DNA of 8,389 nt, taken from NCBI GenBank assembly GCA_025054905.1, contig JANWZF010000098.1:1-8389 (forward strand), written 5' to 3'. The position numbers and the translations under genes were made by a program. The notes below the pieces were generated by a model. The model saw only the letters and a program-made list of their open reading frames with translations. It was not told the origin of the DNA and made no database searches. The DNA is from Tepidimonas sp. (GTDB taxonomy: Bacteria; Pseudomonadota; Gammaproteobacteria; Burkholderiales; Burkholderiaceae_C). Below, in pieces: positions 1 through 5,332 of the stretch (the first letter of the stretch is position 1; the number at the start of each line of letters is the position of its first letter).

Positions 1-457
1 GTGGCTGTGGGCTGCCGCCGCAGCCAGCGGCTGCGCCGGCGCCGATCGCGCCCCGGCCTCGACCTTTCACCTGCTCGACGGCCGCACGCTGAGCCTGGCC
101 GAACTGCAGGGCAAGGTGCTGCTGGTCAATTTTTGGGCCACCACCTGTGCCAGCTGCGTCAAGGAGATGCCGCAACTCGTGCAGATGCATCAGCGCTACG
201 CGCCCCGCGGTTTCGAGACGCTGGCGGTGGCGATGAGCTACGACCCACCCGAATGGGTGGCCAATTTTGCGCGCACGCGCCAGCTGCCATTTACCGTAGC
301 GCTGGACAAGGACGGCGTGTTGGCCCAGGCGTGGGGGGACGTCAAACTTACCCCCACCACCTTCATCGTCGACCGGCAGGGCCGCATCGTCAAGCGCTAC
401 GTGGGCCCACCGGACTTCGATGCGCTGGCTGCCCTGCTGGAGCGGCTGCTGGCCTGA
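1..457 (+). CDS. TlpA/ResA-like thioredoxin-fold protein (5' truncated)
   Basis: This is a thioredoxin-fold thiol-disulfide oxidoreductase of the TlpA/ResA/AhpC-TSA superfamily, expected to act on the periplasmic side of the inner membrane, for example in reducing cytochrome c apoproteins or other thiols. The gene enters from the left edge, so its true start is outside the window. The reading frame begins at base 2 and is open through to TGA at 455-457. It reads an Ala-rich hydrophobic stretch ending in ASGC, which is a possible lipobox or the end of a signal peptide. Next come the family's early strands (FHLLDGRTLSL, GKVLLVNFWA) and the redox motif WATTCASC, whose two cysteines are encoded at 146-148 and 155-157. 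The cis-Pro loop KLTPTTFIVD and the strand GRIVKRYVG follow. An internal ATG at 116 is not the start, because it lies in the middle of the fold just before the CxxC. The gene converges on the cytochrome c' gene with a 14-nt gap. The fold call is secure; the substrate is not known. Confidence 0.85.
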   Translation, partial: WLWAAAAASGCAGADRAPASTFHLLDGRTLSLAELQGKVLLVNFWATTCASCVKEMPQLVQMHQRYAPRGFETLAVAMSYDPPEWVANFARTRQLPFTVALDKDGVLAQAWGDVKLTPTTFIVDRQGRIVKRYVGPPDFDALAALLERLLA

Positions 458-463
458 GCCAGC
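448..463. other. Small hairpin at tlpA-like / cytochrome c' convergent junction
   Basis: A perfect 6-bp inverted repeat, GCTGGC and GCCAGC, flanks the tetraloop CTGA, which contains the stop codon of the TlpA-like gene. It lies where two convergent genes end 14 nt apart. No T-run follows on either strand, so it is not a canonical intrinsic terminator. It could be an mRNA 3'-end structure or chance in GC-rich DNA. Confidence 0.25.
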
Positions 464-471
464 GCCGGAGC

Positions 472-921
472 TCACTCGCGGTAGGCGTCGTGGCAGGCCT
501 TGCAGGTGGCCGCCGCATCGCCGAAGCTCTTTTTGACCGCATCCAGGTTGCCGGTACGGGTGGCAGCCTGCAGATCCGCCACCGCCTTGACCATCTTGTC
601 GGCCCCGGCGCGCACCTTGTCCATTTCCATCCAGGCTTCGGGCTTGGTGCGGCTCTTCAGGTTTTGGGTGTCGGGGGTGAAGCCCGCCCACGGCAGCGTG
701 GACATGGCCACGACGATGGCCGCGTTGTCCTGCGCGGCTTTGGCGTCAAACGGCACACGCCCCTGGGCCATGGCCCCGATGCGGCTGAAGTGCGCCCCCA
801 GCACCGTGAAAGCCGCCTGGCGGTATTTGACCGCATCCTCAGGCTTCTGAAACGCCGATTGCGCGTGGGCACCGCTGGCCAGCACGGCGGCTGCCAGGAT
901 CATCGCAAAACGAACCGACAT
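472..921 (-). CDS. Cytochrome c' (class II c-type cytochrome), periplasmic
   Basis: The product is a 149-residue cytochrome c', a four-helix-bundle periplasmic haem protein. In the family it binds NO, and sometimes CO, at a five-coordinate haem and is linked to NO protection or electron transfer. Residues 1-20 form a signal peptide (basic start, AMILAAAVLASG core, AHA cleavage site before Gln21). The mature part opens with the typical PEDAVKYRQAAFTVLGAHF helix. The single haem site is at the C-terminus as CKACH (Cys140, Cys143, His144), followed by five residues, as expected for class II. The length is normal. The ATG at 921 is preceded by a strong GAGGAGG Shine-Dalgarno sequence. The gene is divergent from a cytochrome b561-type membrane protein, a natural partner for quinol-to-periplasm electron flow; that link is inferred from context. 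Haem attachment would need the cytochrome c maturation system, encoded elsewhere. Confidence 0.93.
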   Translation of the reverse strand: MSVRFAMILAAAVLASGAHAQSAFQKPEDAVKYRQAAFTVLGAHFSRIGAMAQGRVPFDAKAAQDNAAIVVAMSTLPWAGFTPDTQNLKSRTKPEAWMEMDKVRAGADKMVKAVADLQAATRTGNLDAVKKSFGDAAATCKACHDAYRE

Positions 922-1041
922 GGGCAGACCTCCTCATGCAGAGTGATGGAAAAAGCAGGCGAATGAACGCCTGCACAGTGTATGCTGAAGCGCGAAGCTG
1001 GTGTGGTGCCGCGGGGCACAGCGGCGCCTTGGAGGACGACG
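922..1041. promoter_or_regulatory. Divergent control region, cytochrome c' / cytochrome b561
   Basis: These 120 bp separate two divergently transcribed cytochrome genes and must hold both promoters unless transcription enters from further away. I see overlapping -10-like hexamers, TACACT on the minus strand (982-977) and TATGCT on the plus strand (981-986). Neither has a recognisable -35 box at 16-18 bp, so activator-dependent promoters are possible. No FNR-type TTGAT-N4-ATCAA box is visible. The assignment is by position and is tentative. Confidence 0.4.
950..974 (-). promoter_or_regulatory. Hairpin plus T-run upstream of cytochrome c' (possible attenuator or operator)
   Basis: Read on the minus strand, a perfect 7-bp GC-rich stem (GCAGGCG / CGCCTGC, plus-strand arms 955-961 and 968-974) has a 6-nt loop and is followed directly by five T residues (positions 954-950). 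That is the form of a short intrinsic terminator, placed 29 nt before the cytochrome c' start codon. No minus-strand gene lies upstream for it to terminate, so it would act either as a leader attenuator or as a DNA inverted repeat bound by a regulator. A weak -10-like TACACT (982-977, minus) would put the transcript start inside the repeat, which would favour the operator reading. Confidence 0.4.
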
Positions 1042-1725
1042 ATGGCCGACGAATCGACTGTTGCGGTGCGGGTCTGGGATTTGCCCACCCGGCTGTTTCA
1101 TGGGCTGCTGGTGCTGGCGGTGGTGGGGCTGGTGATCACCGGCAACCTGGGCGGCAACTGGCTGCCCTGGCACGCCCGGCTGGGCTACGCGGTGTTGGCG
1201 CTGCTGATCTTTCGCGTGCTGTGGGGGCTGGTGGGCGGGCGCTGGTCGCGCTTTGGCAGCTTTATGTTTGGCCCGCGCATGCTGCTGGCCTATCTGCGCG
1301 GACGGGCGCCGGCTCACGTGGAGGTGGGGCACTCGCCGCTGGGCATGCTGTCGGTGCTGGCGATGCTGGTGGGACTGGCCACCCAAGTGGCCACCGGCCT
1401 GATCACTGACGATGAAATCGCCTTCACCGGCCCGTTGGCCAGCCTGGTGGCCTCCAGCACCGCCTATGCCGCCACCGCCTGGCACAAAGGCTGGGGCAAG
1501 GCGATCGTGCTGACGCTGGTGGGCCTGCACGTGGCAGCGATCATCGTCTACCAGCTGCGCGGCAAGAAGCTGGTGGCGGCGATGATCCACGGCGACAAGT
1601 GGCTGCCGGCCCACACCCCGGCCAGCGCCGACGGTGCACCGCAGCGCTGGCGGGCGCTGGGCGTGGCCACGTTCAGTGTGGCGCTGACCTGGGCGATCGT
1701 CGAGGCTGCGCGCTGGCTGCGCTGA
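1042..1725 (+). CDS. Cytochrome b561 / Ni-Fe hydrogenase b-subunit-type membrane cytochrome
   Basis: The product is a 227-residue inner-membrane dihaem cytochrome b of the bacterial b561 / hydrogenase cytochrome-b family, which passes electrons between the quinone pool and a soluble or periplasmic partner. The N-terminal signature VWDLPTRLFHGLL (about 11-23) begins the first membrane helix. Further hydrophobic helices lie at about 45-65, 100-121, 150-172 and 205-221. Candidate haem ligands are His20, His44, His148 (AWHKGWG) and His163 (GLHVAAI). The chosen ATG at 1042 has a GGAGG sequence 6 nt upstream, and the protein then begins right at the conserved family start. The in-frame ATG at 982 would add 20 residues with no family character and lacks a ribosome site. 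It is divergent from cytochrome c', and in this family b561 proteins are often encoded beside c-type cytochromes, so electron transfer between the two is a reasonable inference. Confidence 0.88.
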   Translation: MADESTVAVRVWDLPTRLFHGLLVLAVVGLVITGNLGGNWLPWHARLGYAVLALLIFRVLWGLVGGRWSRFGSFMFGPRMLLAYLRGRAPAHVEVGHSPLGMLSVLAMLVGLATQVATGLITDDEIAFTGPLASLVASSTAYAATAWHKGWGKAIVLTLVGLHVAAIIVYQLRGKKLVAAMIHGDKWLPAHTPASADGAPQRWRALGVATFSVALTWAIVEAARWLR

Positions 1726-1757
1726 GCCCGCCTGCCCAGCTCCACGCCAGTCGCCGT

Positions 1758-2291
1758 ATGATGACGCGCATGGACGACGATCCTGCGCAGGCCGACCGCG
1801 CCGCGGCGGTCGAATGCCGTTTGATCCTGCCCGAAGCCCCGGTCGACGACCTCGCCGTGGCCCGCACGCTGTTCCTGGAGTATCAGGACGACATCGGCAT
1901 CGACCTCGGTTTCCAGGGGTTTGCGGCCGAGCTGGCCAGCCTCCCGGGGCCTTACAGCCCCCCGCTGGGTGCCTTGGTGCTGGCGTGGGTGGACGGCGAG
2001 CCGGCCGGCTGCTGCGCGCTGCGGCCGCTGTTCGACAGCGGCCACGGCAACGCCTGCGAGATGAAGCGGCTGTTTGTGCGCCGGCCGTTTCGCGGCTTTG
2101 GTCTGGGGCGCCAGCTGGCCGAGCATGTCATCCTGCTGGCGCAGCAGGCTGGCTACGACTGCATGCTGCTCGACACGCTGCGCGAGATGGAGGCGGCGCG
2201 GGCGTTGTACCAGGAGCTCGGCTTTGAGGAAATCGAGCCCTACTACCACAACCCGCTGCCGGGCGCGCACTATCTGAAGCTGACGTGGTGA
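1758..2291 (+). CDS. GNAT family N-acetyltransferase
   Basis: The product is a cytoplasmic acyltransferase of the GNAT fold that uses acetyl-CoA; its acceptor is unknown. It has 177 residues if the first of three close in-frame ATGs (1758, 1761, 1770) is used. None has a clear Shine-Dalgarno sequence, so the start is uncertain by up to four residues. Visible elements are a conserved N-terminal block (EYQDDIGIDLGFQGFAAELA, about 41-60) and a central strand (GALVLAWVDGEPAGCCALRP). The acetyl-CoA-binding motif A follows as MKRLFVRRPFRGFGLGRQL, with the pyrophosphate loop RGFGLG at 112-117. Motif B is LDTLREMEAARALYQELGF, about 138-155, and YYHNPLPGAHYLKL lies near the C-terminus. It starts 32 nt after the b561 gene on the same strand, so co-transcription is possible, but no functional link is evident. 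It ends 10 nt from the convergent peroxiredoxin gene. Confidence 0.88.
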   Translation: MMTRMDDDPAQADRAAAVECRLILPEAPVDDLAVARTLFLEYQDDIGIDLGFQGFAAELASLPGPYSPPLGALVLAWVDGEPAGCCALRPLFDSGHGNACEMKRLFVRRPFRGFGLGRQLAEHVILLAQQAGYDCMLLDTLREMEAARALYQELGFEEIEPYYHNPLPGAHYLKLTW

Positions 2292-2310
2292 GCCGCCGCA
2301 CTCAGGCGGC
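2292..2310. other. Hairpin between convergent GNAT and peroxiredoxin genes
   Basis: A perfect 6-bp GC-only inverted repeat, GCCGCC and GGCGGC with a 7-nt loop, fills the 10-nt space between the two convergent stop codons and runs slightly into the end of the peroxiredoxin gene. No T-run follows on either strand. It might assist bidirectional 3'-end formation, but it is not a canonical intrinsic terminator. Confidence 0.3.
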
Positions 2311-2823
2311 CGCCCGCCATTGACGCACTTGCGCCAGCAGCGTGTCGGCGTCGCTGACCTCGAACGCCCCGGGGGCCTCGACGTTGAGCGTGCGCACCAC
2401 CCCATCCTGCACCAGCATCGAGTAGCGGTTGCTGCGCAGCCCCAGACCGCGGGCGGTCAGGTCCAGCGTCAGTCCGGTGGCGCGCGCGAAATCGGCGCTG
2501 CCATCGGCCAGCATGCGGATCTTGCCATGGGCGCCCTGATCACGCCCCCACGCATGCATCACAAAAGCGTCGTTGACGCTGACGCACCAGACCTCATCCA
2601 CACCGGCGGCGCGCAGGTCATCCAGCCGCTGCAGATAGCCAGGCAGATGCTTGGCCGAGCAGGTTGGCGTGTACGCCCCGGGCACCGCAAACAGCGCGAC
2701 GGTCTTGCCGGCCGCGGCTTCACGCACGCGCACCGGATTGGGGCCAATGGTGCAGCCGGGCCCTTCGGTCTCCAGGTATTCCATCAAGGTCACATCGGGC
2801 AGTCGGTCGCCAACCTGAATCAT
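2302..2823 (-). CDS. Prx5-type peroxiredoxin
   Basis: The product is a 173-residue thiol peroxidase of the Prx5 (AhpC/TSA, redoxin) group, which reduces hydrogen peroxide and organic hydroperoxides in the cytoplasm. The peroxidatic cysteine is Cys55 in VPGAYTPTCSAKHLPGY, with Thr52 of the active-site PxxxTxxC motif. The catalytic Arg is most likely Arg133 in RSNRYSMLVQDG. Other cysteines are Cys24 and Cys80. There is no cysteine in the C-terminal region where the resolving cysteine of atypical 2-Cys Prx5 sits, so a 1-Cys mechanism recycled by glutaredoxin/GSH or a similar thiol is likely; this is an inference. The ATG at 2823 has a GAGGAG ribosome site and matches the usual MIQVGDRLP start. 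The reading frame stays open further upstream through rpsQ, but that is shadow. Its leader contains the intrinsic terminator of the ribosomal protein operon, and no promoter is visible between that terminator and the gene. Confidence 0.92.
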   Translation of the reverse strand: MIQVGDRLPDVTLMEYLETEGPGCTIGPNPVRVREAAAGKTVALFAVPGAYTPTCSAKHLPGYLQRLDDLRAAGVDEVWCVSVNDAFVMHAWGRDQGAHGKIRMLADGSADFARATGLTLDLTARGLGLRSNRYSMLVQDGVVRTLNVEAPGAFEVSDADTLLAQVRQWRAAA

Positions 2824-2837
2824 CACGCTCTCCTCGC

Positions 2838-2869
2838 AAAAAAAAAGACGACCGACATCGTCGGTCGTC
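2838..2869 (-). terminator. Intrinsic terminator of the S10 operon, after rpsQ
   Basis: On the minus strand, a perfect 10-bp stem (GACGACCGAC / GTCGGTCGTC, arms 2869-2860 and 2856-2847) with a 3-nt loop is followed at once by nine T residues (2846-2838). This is a textbook Rho-independent terminator, 48 nt after the rpsQ stop. On the plus strand no T-run follows the stem, so it acts in the minus direction. It marks the end of the ribosomal protein transcript and lies within the 5' leader of the downstream peroxiredoxin gene. Confidence 0.93.
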
Positions 2870-2917
2870 TGGCTTGACCCTACAAAAGCAACGGATTTGG
2901 CTGCACGGGCCAGGGCA

Positions 2918-3181
2918 TCAGACCTCGGCGGCCTTTTGCACCAGGCGCGTAGCCACCCAGTTCTTGGTTTTGGACAGCGGGCGGCTTTCGGTGATTTCGA
3001 CAATGTCACCAAGCTTGTACTCGCCGTTTTCGTCGTGCGCGTGGTACTTGCTCGACTTGATGACGATCTTGTCGTACAGCGGGTGCTTCACGCGCCGCTC
3101 CACCAGCACGGTGATGGTCTTGGCACGCTTGTCGCTGACCACCTTGCCGATCAGGGTGCGCTTGATTTTGCCTTGCGTCAT
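2918..3181 (-). CDS. rpsQ: 30S ribosomal protein S17
   Basis: S17 (uS17) binds 16S rRNA early in 30S assembly, in the 5' domain. The 87-residue product is of normal length and shows the OB-fold core: TLIGKVVSDKRAKTITVLVERRVKHPLYDKIV, then the signature KYHAHDE and the strand YKLGDIVEITESRPLSKTKNW. The ATG at 3181 has AAGGAG upstream, overlapping the TAA of rpmC (12-nt gap). It is the last gene of the cluster here, followed by the strong terminator instead of rplN. Confidence 0.98.
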   Translation of the reverse strand: MTQGKIKRTLIGKVVSDKRAKTITVLVERRVKHPLYDKIVIKSSKYHAHDENGEYKLGDIVEITESRPLSKTKNWVATRLVQKAAEV

Positions 3182-3193
3182 GGTGGTCTCTCC

Positions 3194-3391
3194 TTACTGA
3201 CCCGCCGCAGTCTTCTCGGTCAAGATGGTCTTGGCGCGCGCGATCGCGCGGCGCGTCTGACGCAACGCAGCGGTGTTGGCCAGCTGTTGCGTGGCCTTCT
3301 GCATGCGCAGGTTGAAGTGCGCTTTTTGCAGCGACTTGATCTCGGCCTGCAGGGCAGCCACGTCCTTTTGGCGCAGTTCAGCGGCTTTCAT
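3194..3391 (-). CDS. rpmC: 50S ribosomal protein L29
   Basis: L29 (uL29) is a small helical protein near the peptide exit tunnel that contributes to the docking site for trigger factor and SRP. The 65-residue product shows the helical hairpin ELRQKDVAALQAEIKSLQKAHFNLRMQKATQQL and the second helix LRQTRRAIARAKTIL. The ATG at 3391 is chosen because it gives the usual MKAAELR start and has a GAGGAGG Shine-Dalgarno sequence that overlaps the rplP stop codon 13 nt upstream. Longer readings of this frame run back into rplP and are shadow. Confidence 0.97.
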   Translation of the reverse strand: MKAAELRQKDVAALQAEIKSLQKAHFNLRMQKATQQLANTAALRQTRRAIARAKTILTEKTAAGQ

Positions 3392-3404
3392 CGGGGCATC
3401 CTCC

Positions 3405-3821
3405 TCACTGGCCCAGCATGCGGGTGACAAACGTCGTGCGCAGCGGCAGCTTGGCCGCCGCCAGCGCGAACGCCTCGCGCGCCAACTGCTCGGGCACGCC
3501 GACGATTTCGTACAGCACCTTGCCCGGCTGGATCTCGGCCACGTAGTACTCGACGTTGCCCTTGCCGTTGCCCATGCGGACCTCGGCCGGCTTTTGCGTG
3601 ATGGGCTTGTCCGGAAAGACGCGGATCCAGATACGCCCACCGCGCTTGACGTGACGGCTGATGGCGCGGCGCGCCGCCTCGATCTGGCGCGCGGTCAGGC
3701 GGCCACGGTCGGTGGCCTTCAGGCCATAGTCGCCGAACACCACGGTGGTGCCACTGGTGGCCACCCCGGTGTTGCGGCCCTTGTGCTCTTTGCGGAATTT
3801 GCGACGAGCGGGTTGCAACAT
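3405..3821 (-). CDS. rplP: 50S ribosomal protein L16
   Basis: L16 (uL16) is a late-assembling 50S protein near the A-site tRNA and the central protuberance. The 138-residue product matches the family: MLQPARRKFRKEHKGRN at the start, GRLTARQIEAARRAI in the middle, then WIRVFPDKPITQKPAEVRMG and EYYVAEIQPGKVLYE. Arg82 corresponds to the E. coli Arg81 that is hydroxylated by a RoxA-type oxygenase; whether it is modified here is unknown. The ATG at 3821 is chosen over an in-frame TTG at 3827, because AAGGAG lies 7 nt before the ATG but only 1 nt before the TTG. The rpsC stop ends 2 nt before the ATG, so translation is tightly coupled. Confidence 0.97.
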   Translation of the reverse strand: MLQPARRKFRKEHKGRNTGVATSGTTVVFGDYGLKATDRGRLTARQIEAARRAISRHVKRGGRIWIRVFPDKPITQKPAEVRMGNGKGNVEYYVAEIQPGKVLYEIVGVPEQLAREAFALAAAKLPLRTTFVTRMLGQ

Positions 3822-3823
3822 GA

Positions 3824-4687
3824 TCAAACTCCTTGGCCGTCCGCAGCTGCAGGTGCGGGTGCGTCGGAACGAACGCGCTTAACGGCGGGTTGGGCGGTGG
3901 CCTCGGCCGGCTTGTCCGAGCCATCGGCCGGTGCAGCGTTGCTGCCACCGCGGCGGGGGGCTCCACGGCCGGCGCGCGCGCCATCACGGCGCGGGCCGCG
4001 CCCGCGGCGCTCTTCATCGGCCGGACGCGGCGTGCTGTCCAGCGACGGCACGTCGTTGCGGCCCAGCGTGTCACCCTTGTAGACCCAGACCTTGACACCG
4101 ATGGTGCCGTAGGTGGTCTTGGCCACCGAGGTGCCGTAGTCGATGTCAGCACGCAGCGTATGCAGCGGCACACGGCCTTCGCGGTACCACTCGGTGCGCG
4201 CGATTTCGATGCCGTTGAGGCGGCCCGACGACATGATCTTGACACCCTGCGCGCCCAGGCGCATCGCGTTTTGCATCGCGCGCTTCATCGCGCGGCGGAA
4301 CATGATGCGCTTTTCGAGCTGCTGGGTGATCGAGTCGGCGATCAGCTGCGCGTCGACCTCGGGCTTGCGGATCTCTTCGATGTTGACCGCCACCGGCACG
4401 CCCAGCATGGCGGCCAGGTCCTTCTTCAGGCGCTCGATGTCCTCGCCCTTCTTGCCGATCACCACACCCGGACGGGCCGAGTAGATCGTGATGCGGGCGT
4501 TCTTGGCCGGGCGCTCGATGACGATGCGCGAAACGGCAGCGTTTTTTAGCTTGCTGCGCAGGTACTCACGCACCTTGATGTCGTCGGCCAGCATGCCGGC
4601 GAAGTCGCGGTTGTTGGCGTACCAGCGGCTGGCCCAGTTGCGGGTCACCGACAGGCGAAAGCCCGTAGGATGGATTTTCTGCCCCAT
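3824..4687 (-). CDS. rpsC: 30S ribosomal protein S3, with long basic C-terminal tail
   Basis: S3 (uS3) sits at the mRNA entry channel of the 30S head and contributes to the ribosomal helicase. The start MGQKIHPTGFRLSVTRNW is canonical. The type II KH domain carries VVIGKKGEDIERLKKDL (GKKG at 78-81). The C-terminal S3 domain runs to VWVYKGDTLG at about 200-209. The protein is 287 residues, about 54 longer than the 233-residue E. coli protein. Residues from about 215 on form a low-complexity tail, first Arg/Gly rich with RGG-like pieces (RRGRGPRRDGARAGRGAPRRGG), then Ala/Pro rich with a second basic patch, VKRVR. Tails of this kind are, as I recall, common in S3 of Burkholderiales. The ATG at 4687 is 16 nt after rplV, with an AAGGAAG ribosome site. 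Confidence 0.98.
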   Translation of the reverse strand: MGQKIHPTGFRLSVTRNWASRWYANNRDFAGMLADDIKVREYLRSKLKNAAVSRIVIERPAKNARITIYSARPGVVIGKKGEDIERLKKDLAAMLGVPVAVNIEEIRKPEVDAQLIADSITQQLEKRIMFRRAMKRAMQNAMRLGAQGVKIMSSGRLNGIEIARTEWYREGRVPLHTLRADIDYGTSVAKTTYGTIGVKVWVYKGDTLGRNDVPSLDSTPRPADEERRGRGPRRDGARAGRGAPRRGGSNAAPADGSDKPAEATAQPAVKRVRSDAPAPAAADGQGV

Positions 4688-4703
4688 GGTCTTCCTTTCC
4701 TCG

Positions 4704-5033
4704 TCAGTTGCCCACGGTCACGTAGATGTGGCAGGTCGGCTTGCTGATACGGTTGCCGCGACCCTTGGCACGCGCGGTGAAGCGCTTCAGCGTGGTGCCT
4801 TGCTCGACGTGGATGGTCTTGACCTTCAGCTCGTCGATGTCGGCACCTTCGTTGTGCTCGGCATTGGCGATGGCGGACAGCAGCGCCTTGCGGATGATGC
4901 CGGAGGCCTTTTTCGGCGTGAAGGCCAGGATGTTGAGCGCCTGGTCCACCTTCTTGCCGCGAATCAGGTCGGCCACCAGGCGACCCTTCTGGGCCGACAG
5001 GCGCACGCCGCGAACGATACAGCGGGTTTCCAT
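4704..5033 (-). CDS. rplV: 50S ribosomal protein L22
   Basis: L22 (uL22) contacts all 23S rRNA domains, and its long beta-hairpin lines the peptide exit tunnel near the macrolide site. The 109-residue product has the family core VRLSAQKGRLVADLIRGKKV, then ALNILAFTPKKASGIIRKALLSAIANAEHN, and the hairpin region LKRFTARAKGRGNRISKPTCHIYV (about 82-105). Length is normal and no insertion or deletion is apparent in the hairpin. The ATG at 5033 lies 12 nt after the rpsS stop, with AAGGAAAG upstream. Confidence 0.98.
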   Translation of the reverse strand: METRCIVRGVRLSAQKGRLVADLIRGKKVDQALNILAFTPKKASGIIRKALLSAIANAEHNEGADIDELKVKTIHVEQGTTLKRFTARAKGRGNRISKPTCHIYVTVGN

Positions 5034-5045
5034 GAGTCTCTTTCC

Positions 5046-5321
5046 TTACTTCTTGGCCTTCTTGTCGCCGGGGTGGCCCTTGAAGGTGCGCGTCAGCGAG
5101 AACTCGCCCAGCTTGTGGCCGACCATCTGCTCGGTGATGTACACCGGCACATGCTGGCGGCCGTTGTGCACGGCGATCGTCAGACCGATGAACTCGGGCA
5201 GGATCGTGGAGCGCCGCGACCAGGTCTTGATGGGTTTTTTGTCCTTGCTGGCCTGGGCCTTCTCGACCTTGGCCATCAGGTGATGGTCGACGAACGGACC
5301 TTTTTTCAGTGAACGCGACAT
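5046..5321 (-). CDS. rpsS: 30S ribosomal protein S19
   Basis: S19 (uS19) binds 16S rRNA in the 30S head together with S13 and contacts the A-site finger bridge. The 91-residue product is complete: MSRSLKKGPFVDHHLMAKVEKA at the start, TWSRRSTILPEFIGLTIAVHNG in the middle, then HVPVYITEQMVGHKLGEFSLTRTFKGH and a Lys-rich end. The ATG at 5321 is 11 nt after rplB, with an AAAGGG ribosome site that overlaps the rplB stop region. Confidence 0.98.
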   Translation of the reverse strand: MSRSLKKGPFVDHHLMAKVEKAQASKDKKPIKTWSRRSTILPEFIGLTIAVHNGRQHVPVYITEQMVGHKLGEFSLTRTFKGHPGDKKAKK

Positions 5322-5332
5322 GGCTCAACCCT

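Noticed and set aside
1..966. Frame-1 open frame of 321 codons across the TlpA-like and cytochrome c' genes
   Set aside because: It overlaps two genes with clear motifs in other frames, and its translation is Arg/Gly rich without any domain.
982..1041. Upstream ATG at 982 for the b561 gene
   Set aside because: It adds 20 residues with no family character and has no ribosome site, whereas the ATG at 1042 has GGAGG at good spacing.
1726..1757. Possible promoter or terminator between the b561 and GNAT genes
   Set aside because: The 32 bp show no hairpin with a T-run and no -35/-10 pair.
1548..2405. Minus-strand open frame of 285 codons opposite the GNAT gene
   Set aside because: The GNAT reading on the plus strand has full motif A and B features; the opposite strand is a low-complexity shadow.
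3822..3827. TTG start at 3827 for rplP
   Set aside because: It would leave only 1 nt between the Shine-Dalgarno sequence and the start, and L16 proteins begin MLQPARRK, which corresponds to the ATG at 3821.
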